In this document: piece after piece, positions 1 to 8,549 of the stretch
Layout of the letters: every line of letters begins with the position of its first letter
Position numbering within the stretch: the first letter of the stretch is position 1
Source: Streptomyces otsuchiensis
GTDB taxonomy: Bacteria; Actinomycetota; Actinomycetes; Streptomycetales; Streptomycetaceae
Direction: 5' to 3'
DNA: 49,026 bases
Assembly (NCBI RefSeq): GCF_004305975.1
Contig: NZ_BHZI01000005.1
Coordinates: 1-49,026, forward strand
The notes under the pieces: model-generated
What the model was told of the DNA's origin: nothing
Database searches by the model: none
Seen by the model: only the letters and a program-made list of their open reading frames with translations
Translations under genes and position numbers: made by a program

Positions 1-190
1 CCGGCCGCCTCCCCGGCGGCGCCCCACCCCTCGTCTCCGTGCCCCTCCGGTCCGCTTGCGGCGCTCGCCGGGATCGCGGGCGGCGCGGGCCGCCCACCCG
101 ATCGCTCCGTTCGGACGGGTGTGCGGCGACAGCGGGCGGGAAATCGGTGACCATGGAAAGGAACCACCGGACGAACGAGAGGGCAGGCCA

Positions 191-1921
191 GTGAAGACAG
201 CGGTACTGGGACCGGCCGAGCGGACCGAAGCGCTGGCGCGGATGGCGGACCGCGAGCTCGATGTGCTGGTGGTCGGAGGCGGGGTGGTGGGCGCGGGCAC
301 CGCCCTGGACGCCGCCACCCGCGGCCTGAGCACCGGACTGCTGGAGGCCCGCGACTGGGCCGCCGGCACATCCAGTCGCTCCAGCAAACTCATCCACGGC
401 GGCCTCCGCTATCTGGAGATGCTCGACTTCGGCCTGGTGCGGGAGGCGCTCAAGGAACGCGGGCTGCTGCTCGGCCGGCTCGCCCCCCACCTGGTCAAGC
501 CCGTCCCGTTCCTCTACCCCCTCCAGCACCGGGGCTGGGAGCGGTTCTACGCGGGCTCCGGCGTGGCGCTGTACGACGCCATGTCGATCTCCTCCGGGCA
601 CGGCCGCGGCCTGCCCGTCCACCGGCACCTCAGCCGGACCAAGGCACTGCGCGTCGCCCCCGCGCTGCGCAAGGACGCCCTGGTCGGCGCGCTCCAGTAC
701 TACGACGCGCAGATGGACGACGCCCGGTTCGTGGCCAACCTGGTCCGCACGGCTGCCGCCTACGGCGCCTCCTGCGCCAACCGCGCCCGCGTCACCGGTG
801 TGCTCCGCGAGGGCGAGCGCGTGGTCGGGGTGAAGGTGCACGATCTGGAGGAGGGCGGCGCCGACGACCGTTTCCGGAGCTTCGAGATCCGGGCGAAGCA
901 GGTCGTCAACGCCACCGGCGTCTGGACCGACGACACCCAGGGCATGATCGCCGAACGCGGCCAGTTCCACGTCAAGGCGTCCAAGGGCATCCACCTGGTC
1001 GTCCCCAAGGACCGCATCCACTCCTCGACCGGCCTGATCCTGCGGACCGAGAAGAGCGTGCTCTTCGTCATCCCGTGGGGACGGCACTGGATCGTCGGCA
1101 CCACCGACACCGCCTGGGACCTCGACAAGGCCCACCCGGCCGCCTCCAGCGCCGACATCGACTACCTGCTGGAGCACGTCAACTCCGTGCTCGCGGTGCC
1201 CCTCACCCGCGACGACGTCGAAGGCGTCTACGCGGGGCTGCGCCCGCTGCTGGCCGGCGAGTCCGAGGCGACCAGCAAGCTCTCCCGCGAGCACACCGTC
1301 GCCCACCCGGTGCCCGGCCTCGTGGTCGTCGCCGGCGGGAAGTACACCACCTACCGGGTGATGGCCAAGGACGCCGTCGACGCCGCCGTGCACGGGCTCG
1401 ACGTGCGCGTCGCCGACTGCTGCACCGAGGAGGTGCCGCTGGCCGGTGCCGAGGGCTACCACGCGCTGTGGAACGCCAGGGCGCGGATCGCCTCGCGGGT
1501 CGGTCTGCACGTCGCCCGTGTCGAGCATCTGCTCAACCGGTACGGCTCGTTGACCGAGGAGGTGCTGGAACTCATCGAGGAGAACCCGGAGCTGGAGCTC
1601 GGGAAGCCGCTGACCGGCGCCGACGACTACCTGCGCGCCGAGGTCGTCTACGCCTGCACCCACGAGGGCGCCCGCCACCTCGAGGACGTCCTCACCCGGC
1701 GCACCCGCATCTCCATCGAGACCTTCGACCGGGGCACCCGCAGCGCCCGGGAGTGCGCCGAGCTGATGGCGGGCGTCCTGGGCTGGGACGGCAAGCAGGT
1801 GGAGCTGGAGGTCGAGCACTACGAGAAGCGGGTCGAGGCCGAGCGCGAGTCGCAGCTCCAGCCCGATGACCAGACCGCGGACGCCGCGCGGCTGGGCGCA
1901 CCGGACACCGTTCCGCTCTGA
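191..1921 (+). CDS. glpD: Aerobic glycerol-3-phosphate dehydrogenase
   Basis: FAD-dependent enzyme oxidising sn-glycerol-3-phosphate to dihydroxyacetone phosphate at the membrane and passing electrons to quinone. The 576-residue product has the FAD dinucleotide-binding motif GGGVVGAG at residues 29-36, the family stretch SSKLIHGGLRYLE just after it, and a C-terminal helical region typical of DAO_C. Length fits the family. The frame stays open upstream to position 56, but I chose GTG at 191 because the FAD motif then sits at the usual distance from the N-terminus and a purine-rich site (gagagggca) precedes it. The gene stands alone: a strong hairpin follows the stop codon and the next gene is a kinase 220 bp on. 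No glpK or glpF is seen next to it in this window. Confidence 0.93.
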   Translation: MKTAVLGPAERTEALARMADRELDVLVVGGGVVGAGTALDAATRGLSTGLLEARDWAAGTSSRSSKLIHGGLRYLEMLDFGLVREALKERGLLLGRLAPHLVKPVPFLYPLQHRGWERFYAGSGVALYDAMSISSGHGRGLPVHRHLSRTKALRVAPALRKDALVGALQYYDAQMDDARFVANLVRTAAAYGASCANRARVTGVLREGERVVGVKVHDLEEGGADDRFRSFEIRAKQVVNATGVWTDDTQGMIAERGQFHVKASKGIHLVVPKDRIHSSTGLILRTEKSVLFVIPWGRHWIVGTTDTAWDLDKAHPAASSADIDYLLEHVNSVLAVPLTRDDVEGVYAGLRPLLAGESEATSKLSREHTVAHPVPGLVVVAGGKYTTYRVMAKDAVDAAVHGLDVRVADCCTEEVPLAGAEGYHALWNARARIASRVGLHVARVEHLLNRYGSLTEEVLELIEENPELELGKPLTGADDYLRAEVVYACTHEGARHLEDVLTRRTRISIETFDRGTRSARECAELMAGVLGWDGKQVELEVEHYEKRVEAERESQLQPDDQTADAARLGAPDTVPL

Positions 1922-1947
1922 CCCGCCCGCCACCGCCGTGCCGGACC

Positions 1948-1984
1948 CGTGTCCCGCTCCCGGCCTCGCCGGGTGCGGGACACG
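1948..1984 (+). terminator. Hairpin terminator after glpD
   Basis: A 10-bp stem (cgtgtcccgc pairing with gcgggacacg), one T-T mismatch, then a further 6-bp stem closing a 3-nt loop, starting 27 nt after the glpD stop codon. No U-tract follows, as is usual in Streptomyces. Confidence 0.75.
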
Positions 1985-2050
1985 TGCCGCCGGGCGCGCC
2001 GCGCCGGTGCCGGTGACGGGTCCGCCACCGCCCGGACACGGTTCCGCCCC

Positions 2051-2080
2051 GATCCCGTCCGATCCCGTCCGATCCCGGAC
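2051..2080. repeat. Three 10-bp direct repeats upstream of the kinase gene
   Basis: The decamer gatcccgtcc occurs twice perfectly and a third time with its last two bases changed, in immediate tandem, about 65 bp before the kinase start. One-turn spacing would place each copy on the same helix face, so an operator is possible; this is inference only. Confidence 0.5.
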
Positions 2081-2144
2081 TCCGGCTGCCCGCTGTCGCA
2101 CCGATGGGTGACAATGTGCGGGAAGCCGGAGGGGACACGAGAAC

Positions 2145-4895
2145 ATGGGCCACCACAACGGGGAGAGCGGCGACCAGCAGGAGAGCGGCGGCGCCGGACG
2201 TACCGGCCCACAGCCCGCTCCCGGTGCGCCGCTGGACGGTGAGCACGACCAGCACCACGACCAGGACCAGGACCAGGACCAGGACCAGGACCACGACCGG
2301 CCGGGCGAGCCGGTCGCGGACGACGAGGCGGAGTCCGGGCGCGGAGAGCCGCGTGACGCGATACCCCCGGCACGTGAACCGGCCGAGGCGCGGCCGGAGT
2401 CGGCCGAGGCGGGTGCCGAGGAGGACGCCGGGGTCGGAGACGCCTCCGAGGACGACGCCGCAGCGCGGCCGGGCGCCGCGCCGCAGACCGTCTCGCTCGG
2501 GAAGGTCGCTCCGCCGCCCTCACCCGGGACCGTCTCGCTGGGGTCCGTCGCGTACGAGGACGCCGCGCCGCTGACCGTCTCGCTCGGACCGGTCGCCCAC
2601 GACGACCCGGCCCCGCGCACCGTCACCCTCGGCAAGGGCGAACTGGCCGCCCACCCACAGGACGAGCCGGCCGCCGCGGACGCGGCTGCCGACACGGACA
2701 GGGACGCCGACACGGACGCGGTGGCGGACGCCGAGCCCGGGACGCTCGCCGGTCCCGACGACGCGGCCCACCCGGTACCGCCGCCCGACCCGCACGAGAC
2801 CCCGCACCAGCCACCCGAAGACGTCCCGCACCAGGAGGCGCCGACCGGGTCGGGGCGGCTGCTGGCCGGTCGCTACCGCCTCGGTGCGGTGGTCGGCCGC
2901 GGCGGCATGGGCACGGTCTGGCGGGCGACCGACGAGGTGCTGGCCCGTCAGGTCGCCGTCAAGGAACTGCGGCTGTCGTCGGTCATCGACGACGCCGAGC
3001 GCCGCCGGCTGGTGACCAGGACGCTGCGTGAGGCGAAGGCCATCGCGACCATCCGGGGCCGTGGCGTCGTCACCGTCTTCGACGTGGTCGACGAGGAGGA
3101 CCGCCCCTGGATCGTGATGGAACTGATCGAGGGCCGCTCCCTCGCGGATGTGATCCGCGACGACGGCACCCTGACGGTGCGCCGTGCCGCCGAGGTCGGC
3201 CTCGCCGTCCTGGACGTGCTGAGCGCCGCGCACCGGGCCGGCATCGTCCACCGCGACGTCAAGCCGTCCAACGTGCTGGTCGCGGACGCCGACGGGCGGG
3301 TCGTTCTCACGGACTTCGGCATCGCGAAGGCCGACGGGGACCCGTCGATCACCTCCACCGGGATGCTCGTGGGCGCTCCCTCCTACATATCCCCCGAGCG
3401 GGCGCGCGGCGACGACCTCTCCCCGGCGGCCGACTACTGGTCGCTCGGCGCGCTGCTCTACTGCGCGCTGGAGGGCCGCCCGCCCTACGACCGGGGCGGG
3501 GCGATCTCCACGCTGGCGGCCGTGATGAACGATCCGGTGGAGGTGCCCGAGTCCGCCGGCGCGCTGGCCGAGGTCATCGCCGGGCTGCTCCAGAAGGACC
3601 CCGAGGAACGGTTCGACGAGCCGGTGACCCGGGCGTTGCTGCGGGAGGCGCTGGGGCGTGCGCGCCGGGCGGACGGAGCGCACGGAGCGCACGGCACGAT
3701 GGCGCTGGGCGCCGCCGCCGCGGGTGCGGCGAGCGGTGCCGCCGCGGCGGGTGCCGCCGTCGCCGCCGCGCCCGACGAAGGTGCGGACGCCACGAAGACG
3801 CCCGCCGGCCCGGTCGCGTCCGGTGACGTCGCCGAGGGACCGGGCGCGCCGAAGGCCGCCGCCGGAGCCGACCCCGACCGCACGCCCGCCGAACCGCTTC
3901 CGGTGGTTCCGGACGCTGCCTCCACCGGCGAGACGGCCGCCTCGCCGGCGGGTGCCGGCTTCGGCCCGCCCGGCAGCGGCACCACGGGGACCGGAGGCAC
4001 GGGCGGAGGCGGCGGGGACGACAACACGCCCGCCGGAGTGACGGGTTCGGGTGGCGCCGGCCGGCGTCGGCGCACGGTGCTGCTTGCGGTGGCCGCCCTG
4101 GTGGTGGTCGCCCTGCTGGGGGCACTGCTGGTGACCCAGGTCCGCGACGACGACCCCGCCGACGACCCCGGCTCCTCCACCGGAACGGACGACACGGACG
4201 CGGACACCGGCGACGAAGACACCGACGGCGACGACCCGGACAACGGCGACGGCGGCGACGGGACCGGTGACGGCACGGACGGCGACGGCGACCCAGACCC
4301 CGACGCCGAGGGCGACACGGACCCGGGCGGCGACGCCGACGAGGACCCCGGCAGCGACGGCGCGGACCCCGAGCAGACCGGTCCGCCCCGCAACTCCCCG
4401 GAGCGCGACACCGACGCCCCGTTCCCGCCCGAGAGCCCGTCCGGCTTCTCCCGGCAGGTCAACCTCCAGTTCCGGTTCGGCATGGCGTTCCCCGACGGCT
4501 GGGAGCAGACCGGCACCAGTGGGCGCGACTCCGGGGCGATTTACAGCCATCCGTCGGGGCCGCCCCCGGCCGTCCAGGTCGATTTCACGACGTCACCGGG
4601 GGAGGACGCCGCACAGGCGTGGCTTGACCTGGAGCCGGCGGTACGCGATCAGAGCACCGACTACGAACGGGTCCGCATAGACTCCGTGGAGTGGCGGGAC
4701 TATCCGACCGTCGCCGACTGGGAGTTCGAGCGTACAGAGCAGGGCCAACGGGTCCGCGTGCTCAACCGCGGCTTCCGGGTCGACGACGGCCGGGGGTACG
4801 CCGTGATGATCTCGTGTGTGGCGGACGAGTGGGACGGGAATGACTGCCGCACTGTGCGGGAGACGGCGTTCAACTCGTTCATGCCCTTGGGCTGA
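2145..4895 (+). CDS. Membrane Ser/Thr protein kinase (PASTA-less, with ectodomain)
   Basis: Hanks-type kinase of 916 residues. Residues 1-235 are acidic and disordered, with a DQ hexanucleotide run and four TVSLG/TVTLG repeats (Thr at 115, 129, 144, 159). The kinase domain runs from about 238 to 505: glycine loop GRGGMG, catalytic Lys273 in VAVK, HRDVKPSN with Asp371, DFG with Asp390, then SPE. All catalytic residues are present, so it should be active. An Ala/Gly/Pro-rich linker leads to one membrane helix at about 643-666, a very acidic Asp/Gly stretch, and an extracytoplasmic domain of about 150 residues beginning near FRFGMAFPDGWEQ. A good ribosome site (ggagggg) lies 5-10 nt before ATG. 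It is followed 95 bp later by a related pseudokinase on the same strand. The substrate is unknown. Confidence 0.93.
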   Translation: MGHHNGESGDQQESGGAGRTGPQPAPGAPLDGEHDQHHDQDQDQDQDQDHDRPGEPVADDEAESGRGEPRDAIPPAREPAEARPESAEAGAEEDAGVGDASEDDAAARPGAAPQTVSLGKVAPPPSPGTVSLGSVAYEDAAPLTVSLGPVAHDDPAPRTVTLGKGELAAHPQDEPAAADAAADTDRDADTDAVADAEPGTLAGPDDAAHPVPPPDPHETPHQPPEDVPHQEAPTGSGRLLAGRYRLGAVVGRGGMGTVWRATDEVLARQVAVKELRLSSVIDDAERRRLVTRTLREAKAIATIRGRGVVTVFDVVDEEDRPWIVMELIEGRSLADVIRDDGTLTVRRAAEVGLAVLDVLSAAHRAGIVHRDVKPSNVLVADADGRVVLTDFGIAKADGDPSITSTGMLVGAPSYISPERARGDDLSPAADYWSLGALLYCALEGRPPYDRGGAISTLAAVMNDPVEVPESAGALAEVIAGLLQKDPEERFDEPVTRALLREALGRARRADGAHGAHGTMALGAAAAGAASGAAAAGAAVAAAPDEGADATKTPAGPVASGDVAEGPGAPKAAAGADPDRTPAEPLPVVPDAASTGETAASPAGAGFGPPGSGTTGTGGTGGGGGDDNTPAGVTGSGGAGRRRRTVLLAVAALVVVALLGALLVTQVRDDDPADDPGSSTGTDDTDADTGDEDTDGDDPDNGDGGDGTGDGTDGDGDPDPDAEGDTDPGGDADEDPGSDGADPEQTGPPRNSPERDTDAPFPPESPSGFSRQVNLQFRFGMAFPDGWEQTGTSGRDSGAIYSHPSGPPPAVQVDFTTSPGEDAAQAWLDLEPAVRDQSTDYERVRIDSVEWRDYPTVADWEFERTEQGQRVRVLNRGFRVDDGRGYAVMISCVADEWDGNDCRTVRETAFNSFMPLG
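2259..2293. repeat. (GACCAG)5 hexanucleotide microsatellite inside the kinase gene
   Basis: Five perfect tandem copies of gaccag plus a partial sixth, encoding alternating Asp-Gln near residues 38-50. Copy-number change would add or remove two residues without shifting frame, so length variation in the disordered N-terminus is likely tolerated. Confidence 0.8.
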
Positions 4896-4902
4896 GCGGG
4901 AG

Positions 4903-4933
4903 TTGACAGGCGAGAGCGTCGTCGTGTTACGCC
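4903..4933 (+). promoter_or_regulatory. Possible promoter of the pseudokinase gene
   Basis: A perfect TTGACA at 4903-4908 lies 19 bp before TACGCC (or 17 bp before GTTACG), about 55 bp upstream of the GTG start. The -35 is excellent but the -10 is weak, so this is only a candidate that would let the second kinase gene be expressed separately from the first. Confidence 0.35.
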
Positions 4934-4989
4934 GTCGGCACGTATCGTGAGTGTGTGACCGCCGACGGCACGCCATGAGGGGAGGCGTT

Positions 4990-7900
4990 GTGGATCAGTA
5001 CGCGGGGCGGCTGCTCGCGGATCGTTACCGGCTTCCCCGGCCGCCCTCGGAAGTCTTCGAGCTGGTCGAGTCGCGCGCCTTCGACACCGCCAGCGGCCAG
5101 GAAGTGCTGGTCCGTCAGGTGCCGCTGCCCGAGGTGGTGGACCCCGAGGTCCTCGACGGGGAGTACGGGGACGGCCCTCCGGGATCGGTTCCGGGCAGTG
5201 GACGTGCCACCCGCACCCCCGAAGACCCGGTCGTGCGACGGGCGTTGGAGGCGGCAGCGGCGGCAGCCGCGTTGCCCGACCACGCGCGGCTGGACCAGAT
5301 CTTCGACGTCTTCGTGCAGGGCGACGGCATCTGGATCGTCAGCGAACTGGTGCCGGCCCGGCCGCTGGCCGCGCTGCTGGCCGAACACCGGATGGGCCCC
5401 TACCGTGCCGCCGAGGTGGCCGCCGACCTGCTGGCCGCGCTCCGCGTGGTCCACGCCCACGGCTGGTCGCACCGGAACATCACCGCCCGCACGGTGCTGA
5501 TCTGCGACGACGGGCGGGCGCTGCTCACCGGTCTCGCGGCGGGCGCGGCCGAGGAAGTCCTCTGCGGCTACGACCCGTTCCCCGTGGACGCCGCCGACAG
5601 CGCCGCCGGGCCCGAGCCGGCCGCGTCCGGCCACGACCCGGCGGACGGCCACGCCGCACCGCCCACCCCGGGGGACCGCACGCCCGGCACCGGTATCCGC
5701 CGCGACCAGCCGTTCGCCGGCCCGGGCGGCCCGGTTCCGCCGGGCCTGCGCCCGGACACCGGACTCGAGGGCGGCACCCACCCGCCGCAGGCCATGCCGC
5801 CCGCCCGCGTGGACGACGAGCCGGACGGCCCCGGTCACCCTGGGCCGGCACCCGGCGCGTACGCGCTTCCCCCGGGCTGGAACGCGCCCGGCCGCCCGGC
5901 CGGTCATGACCCGCACGAGGCGCGGGGGCCGTACGGGGCGCCGGCCTCGAACGGGCCCCGGGAGGCGCTGCCGCCCGCCCGCGACACCGGAGATCATCGC
6001 GCCGACGGTGCGCTGCCGGGCACGCGGTACGGCCCGGACCCCGGCTACGGCCCAGGCGCCGCCCACCAGCCGGATCACGGTCCGGGCACCGGTTACGGCC
6101 CGGGCAGCGTCCCGGACCACGACGAGCCCACCGGCCGGGCCGGCCAGTACGCCGACCAGATCGACCCGCGTGACATCGGTCCGTACACGGACCGGATCGA
6201 GCTTCCGGGCGACTCCGCCGCGCCGGCGCACCCCGGCGACGGGCCGGAGCCCGGCCGGTACGACAGCGAGGACCGGAACCCCACCGCCCACCTCCCGCAG
6301 ATCGGCCATCTCCCCCCGGGTGACGACCCGTTCACGGGTGGTCCGGCCGGCGGCGGTGAGTTCCCGGCGGTGCCGGGGGAGTTCACCCCCGGTGGCGACC
6401 AGCTCGCTTCCGGAGCGCACGAGTTGCCCGAGGGCTGGGACGTGGTACCCGGCGGCGGCCCCGTCGACCCTGAGGCCGACCAGGCCGCCGCGGACAGCCA
6501 CGCGTACCACCCCGACCGGCAGCGTGAGCCGCTGCCCGGCGCCGGACCCGGCCCGCGTGGCCCGGTCCCGCTGGGCGACCCCGCGGCCGGTCCCGGCTCC
6601 GCGCCGCCGCCCCGGGGTGCCGAACAGGCTCCGCAGCCCTCCCGGGCCGCGCTGGAACGTGCCTCCCGCAGCGGCGCCATCGCCGCCTACCGTGCGGGGA
6701 CCCGCGCCGGCGCGGACGCGGTGCACGGCGCGGGACGCGGACCGGCCGAGGGGCGCGCCGCCGACGGCGGGGCCCCCGGGTACGGAGCCGACTCCTACGG
6801 AGCCGACCCGTACGGCGTCGGCCGGAACGGCGGCCCGGGACGCGGCACGCCCCCGCGCCGGGACGGCCACGGCCCGCAGGCTCCGGGCGGAGACGCCCGG
6901 GCGCTGCCCCCGGCGCGTGGCTCCGGTCCGACCGAACTGCCCGGCACGCCGCGACCCAGCCGTCCGATCGAGACGGGCTGGGAGTCGGCCGCGCCGCGGA
7001 ACGCGGTTCCCGCGCGCCGTCCCTCGCCGCCGACGGTGTCGGCGGCGGTGCCGGACCAGGAGCCGCCGACCGAGCAACTCCCAAGGATTCCGGCGCACTC
7101 CGCGCCGGGCGCCGCTCCCGGTCGTGGCACGCCCGAGCCGCAGCCGCCGGGCACGGGGATCGTGCCCGACGCGGCCCGCCGCTACCGGGGGCCGGACAAC
7201 GCGCTGGCCGCCGAGCGGGCACGCCAGGCCCGCATGACGATGGTCGGCGCCGTCACCGAGCGCTGGGCGCCGGAGCAGGCCGGACCGGTCTACGACCACT
7301 GGCGGCTGGCGCCGCCGGTCGGGCCGGCCGCCGACCTGTGGGCGCTGGGCGCGTTGCTGTTCCGCGCGGTCCAGGGCCACCCGCCGTATCCGGAGGAGAG
7401 CGCGGCGGAGCTGACCCAGGCCGTCTGCGGTGAGCAGCCCGCGTTCGCGGAGGAGTGCGGTGCGCTGCGCCCGGTGGTGGAGTCGCTGCTGCGGCTCGAC
7501 CCCACCGAGCGGCCCAGCGCCGAGGAACTGCGCGGCTGGCTCCGGTCGATCATCCGTGCCGCCCCGGAGCCCGACGTGGGCCGCCGGACCGCGGCGCTGC
7601 CGCCGATGCTGGAGGCCGGCCGTCCGGCCGATCCGGCGCGGCTGCCGATGGTGCGGCACCGCGGCGAGCTGGTCTCCAAGCGTCCGCGCCGCGAGAGCGG
7701 TGACCCGCGCAACCTCGGGCGCATCCTGCTGGTGCTGGTCTTCTGCCTCGTGGCGGGTGCGATGGCCTACGCGTTGCTGTTCCTGCCCGACGGCGAGGAG
7801 CGCGGTGGGCAGGCGGGCCCCGGCTCGTCCCCCTCCGGCGGGGCCGGCGAGCAGGACGAGCCCGCTCCCGACGGATCCGGCGACGACGCACCTGGCGAGA

Positions 7901-8394
7901 GCGGCGCCCCCGACGGGGAGCCCGGGGACGCCGACGAGGTGCCCGCCCCGGACGGCTTCGAGAGCCTGGACGACCCGCTGGGATTCCGGCTGACGGTGCC
8001 GGAGGGCTGGGAGCGCTCGACCGGCTCGGACGGCCAGGTGGTCTTCGCGGGCGACGGGCTGCGGCTGACGGTGGTGCCCGGACGGGACGGCGGCGACGAG
8101 TTCGGCGAGGTGCCGATGGATTACCAGCTCCAGAGCCAGCCGGAGCTCCAGCCCTACCGGGACGCGCCGTGGCGCTCCTCGGGCAGCCTGCACAACATCA
8201 CCGTCGGGCAGGTCGACCTGGCCGAGGGCGACTTCCTCTGGGACGGCGGCGACGGCCGGCAGTTCGCCCGCAACCGCGCCATGCTGATCGGCGGCGGGTA
8301 CCACGTGGTGATGCTCCAGGGGACCGAGTCCGACCGGGACGACATCGGCGAGCTGTTCCCGACGATCGCCGAGAGCTACCGCGCGGCGAGCTGA
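4990..8394 (+). CDS. Membrane pseudokinase with a giant activation-loop insertion
   Basis: Product of 1134 residues, start GTG at 4990 because a strong ribosome site (ggggagg) lies just upstream. Residues 10-183 resemble a kinase N-lobe and catalytic loop, but key residues are lost: VAVK reads VLVRQ (Arg42), HRD reads HRN (Asn163), and DFG reads TGL (180-182). A Pro/Gly/Asp-rich disordered insertion of about 575 residues follows, then the kinase fold resumes at APE (760-762) and DLWALGALLF and ends near residue 860. One membrane helix lies at about 911-932, followed by an extracytoplasmic domain starting LGFRLTVPEGWE that resembles the ectodomain of the active kinase upstream. I infer a catalytically dead partner or scaffold for that kinase. 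It could be called simply a protein kinase by automated annotation; the missing residues argue against activity. Confidence 0.88.
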   Translation: MDQYAGRLLADRYRLPRPPSEVFELVESRAFDTASGQEVLVRQVPLPEVVDPEVLDGEYGDGPPGSVPGSGRATRTPEDPVVRRALEAAAAAAALPDHARLDQIFDVFVQGDGIWIVSELVPARPLAALLAEHRMGPYRAAEVAADLLAALRVVHAHGWSHRNITARTVLICDDGRALLTGLAAGAAEEVLCGYDPFPVDAADSAAGPEPAASGHDPADGHAAPPTPGDRTPGTGIRRDQPFAGPGGPVPPGLRPDTGLEGGTHPPQAMPPARVDDEPDGPGHPGPAPGAYALPPGWNAPGRPAGHDPHEARGPYGAPASNGPREALPPARDTGDHRADGALPGTRYGPDPGYGPGAAHQPDHGPGTGYGPGSVPDHDEPTGRAGQYADQIDPRDIGPYTDRIELPGDSAAPAHPGDGPEPGRYDSEDRNPTAHLPQIGHLPPGDDPFTGGPAGGGEFPAVPGEFTPGGDQLASGAHELPEGWDVVPGGGPVDPEADQAAADSHAYHPDRQREPLPGAGPGPRGPVPLGDPAAGPGSAPPPRGAEQAPQPSRAALERASRSGAIAAYRAGTRAGADAVHGAGRGPAEGRAADGGAPGYGADSYGADPYGVGRNGGPGRGTPPRRDGHGPQAPGGDARALPPARGSGPTELPGTPRPSRPIETGWESAAPRNAVPARRPSPPTVSAAVPDQEPPTEQLPRIPAHSAPGAAPGRGTPEPQPPGTGIVPDAARRYRGPDNALAAERARQARMTMVGAVTERWAPEQAGPVYDHWRLAPPVGPAADLWALGALLFRAVQGHPPYPEESAAELTQAVCGEQPAFAEECGALRPVVESLLRLDPTERPSAEELRGWLRSIIRAAPEPDVGRRTAALPPMLEAGRPADPARLPMVRHRGELVSKRPRRESGDPRNLGRILLVLVFCLVAGAMAYALLFLPDGEERGGQAGPGSSPSGGAGEQDEPAPDGSGDDAPGESGAPDGEPGDADEVPAPDGFESLDDPLGFRLTVPEGWERSTGSDGQVVFAGDGLRLTVVPGRDGGDEFGEVPMDYQLQSQPELQPYRDAPWRSSGSLHNITVGQVDLAEGDFLWDGGDGRQFARNRAMLIGGGYHVVMLQGTESDRDDIGELFPTIAESYRAAS

Positions 8395-8416
8395 CGGTCC
8401 CGGCGGGGCCGAGGCC

Positions 8417-8442
8417 CGGCAGGCGCGCCGGTGCGCCTGCCG
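8417..8442 (+). terminator. Hairpin terminator after the pseudokinase gene
   Basis: Perfect 10-bp stem (cggcaggcgc / gcgcctgccg) with a 6-nt loop, 22 nt past the stop codon. No U-tract. Confidence 0.7.
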
Positions 8443-8502
8443 CTGTCCCGCCGTCTTCCGGTCAATGCGCCAGTGATCGCTGGCACTTTGCCGAAAAAGG
8501 AG

Positions 8503-8516
8503 TTACCGGTGGGTAG
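8503..8516. promoter_or_regulatory. Candidate operator dyad upstream of the aldehyde dehydrogenase
   Basis: TTACC-ggtg-GGTAG, an inverted repeat with 5-bp arms and one mismatch, 20 bp upstream of the -10 of the following gene. The arm sequence resembles TetR-family fatty-acid-type operators of actinobacteria (TTAC...GTAA), but the regulator is not in this window, so identity is uncertain. Confidence 0.35.
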
Positions 8517-8549
8517 CGGCTCGTGGTCGGCCGCCGTACGCTCCGGTGT

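Noticed and set aside
2520-4550. Minus-strand open frame of 676 codons opposite the first kinase
   Set aside because: Shadow frame rich in Arg/Gly/Val, no recognisable domain.
4927-8304. Long minus-strand open frame of 1125 codons opposite the pseudokinase
   Set aside because: Mirror of a high-GC coding frame; composition Val/Arg/Gly-rich with no domain, while the plus strand encodes a clear kinase fold.
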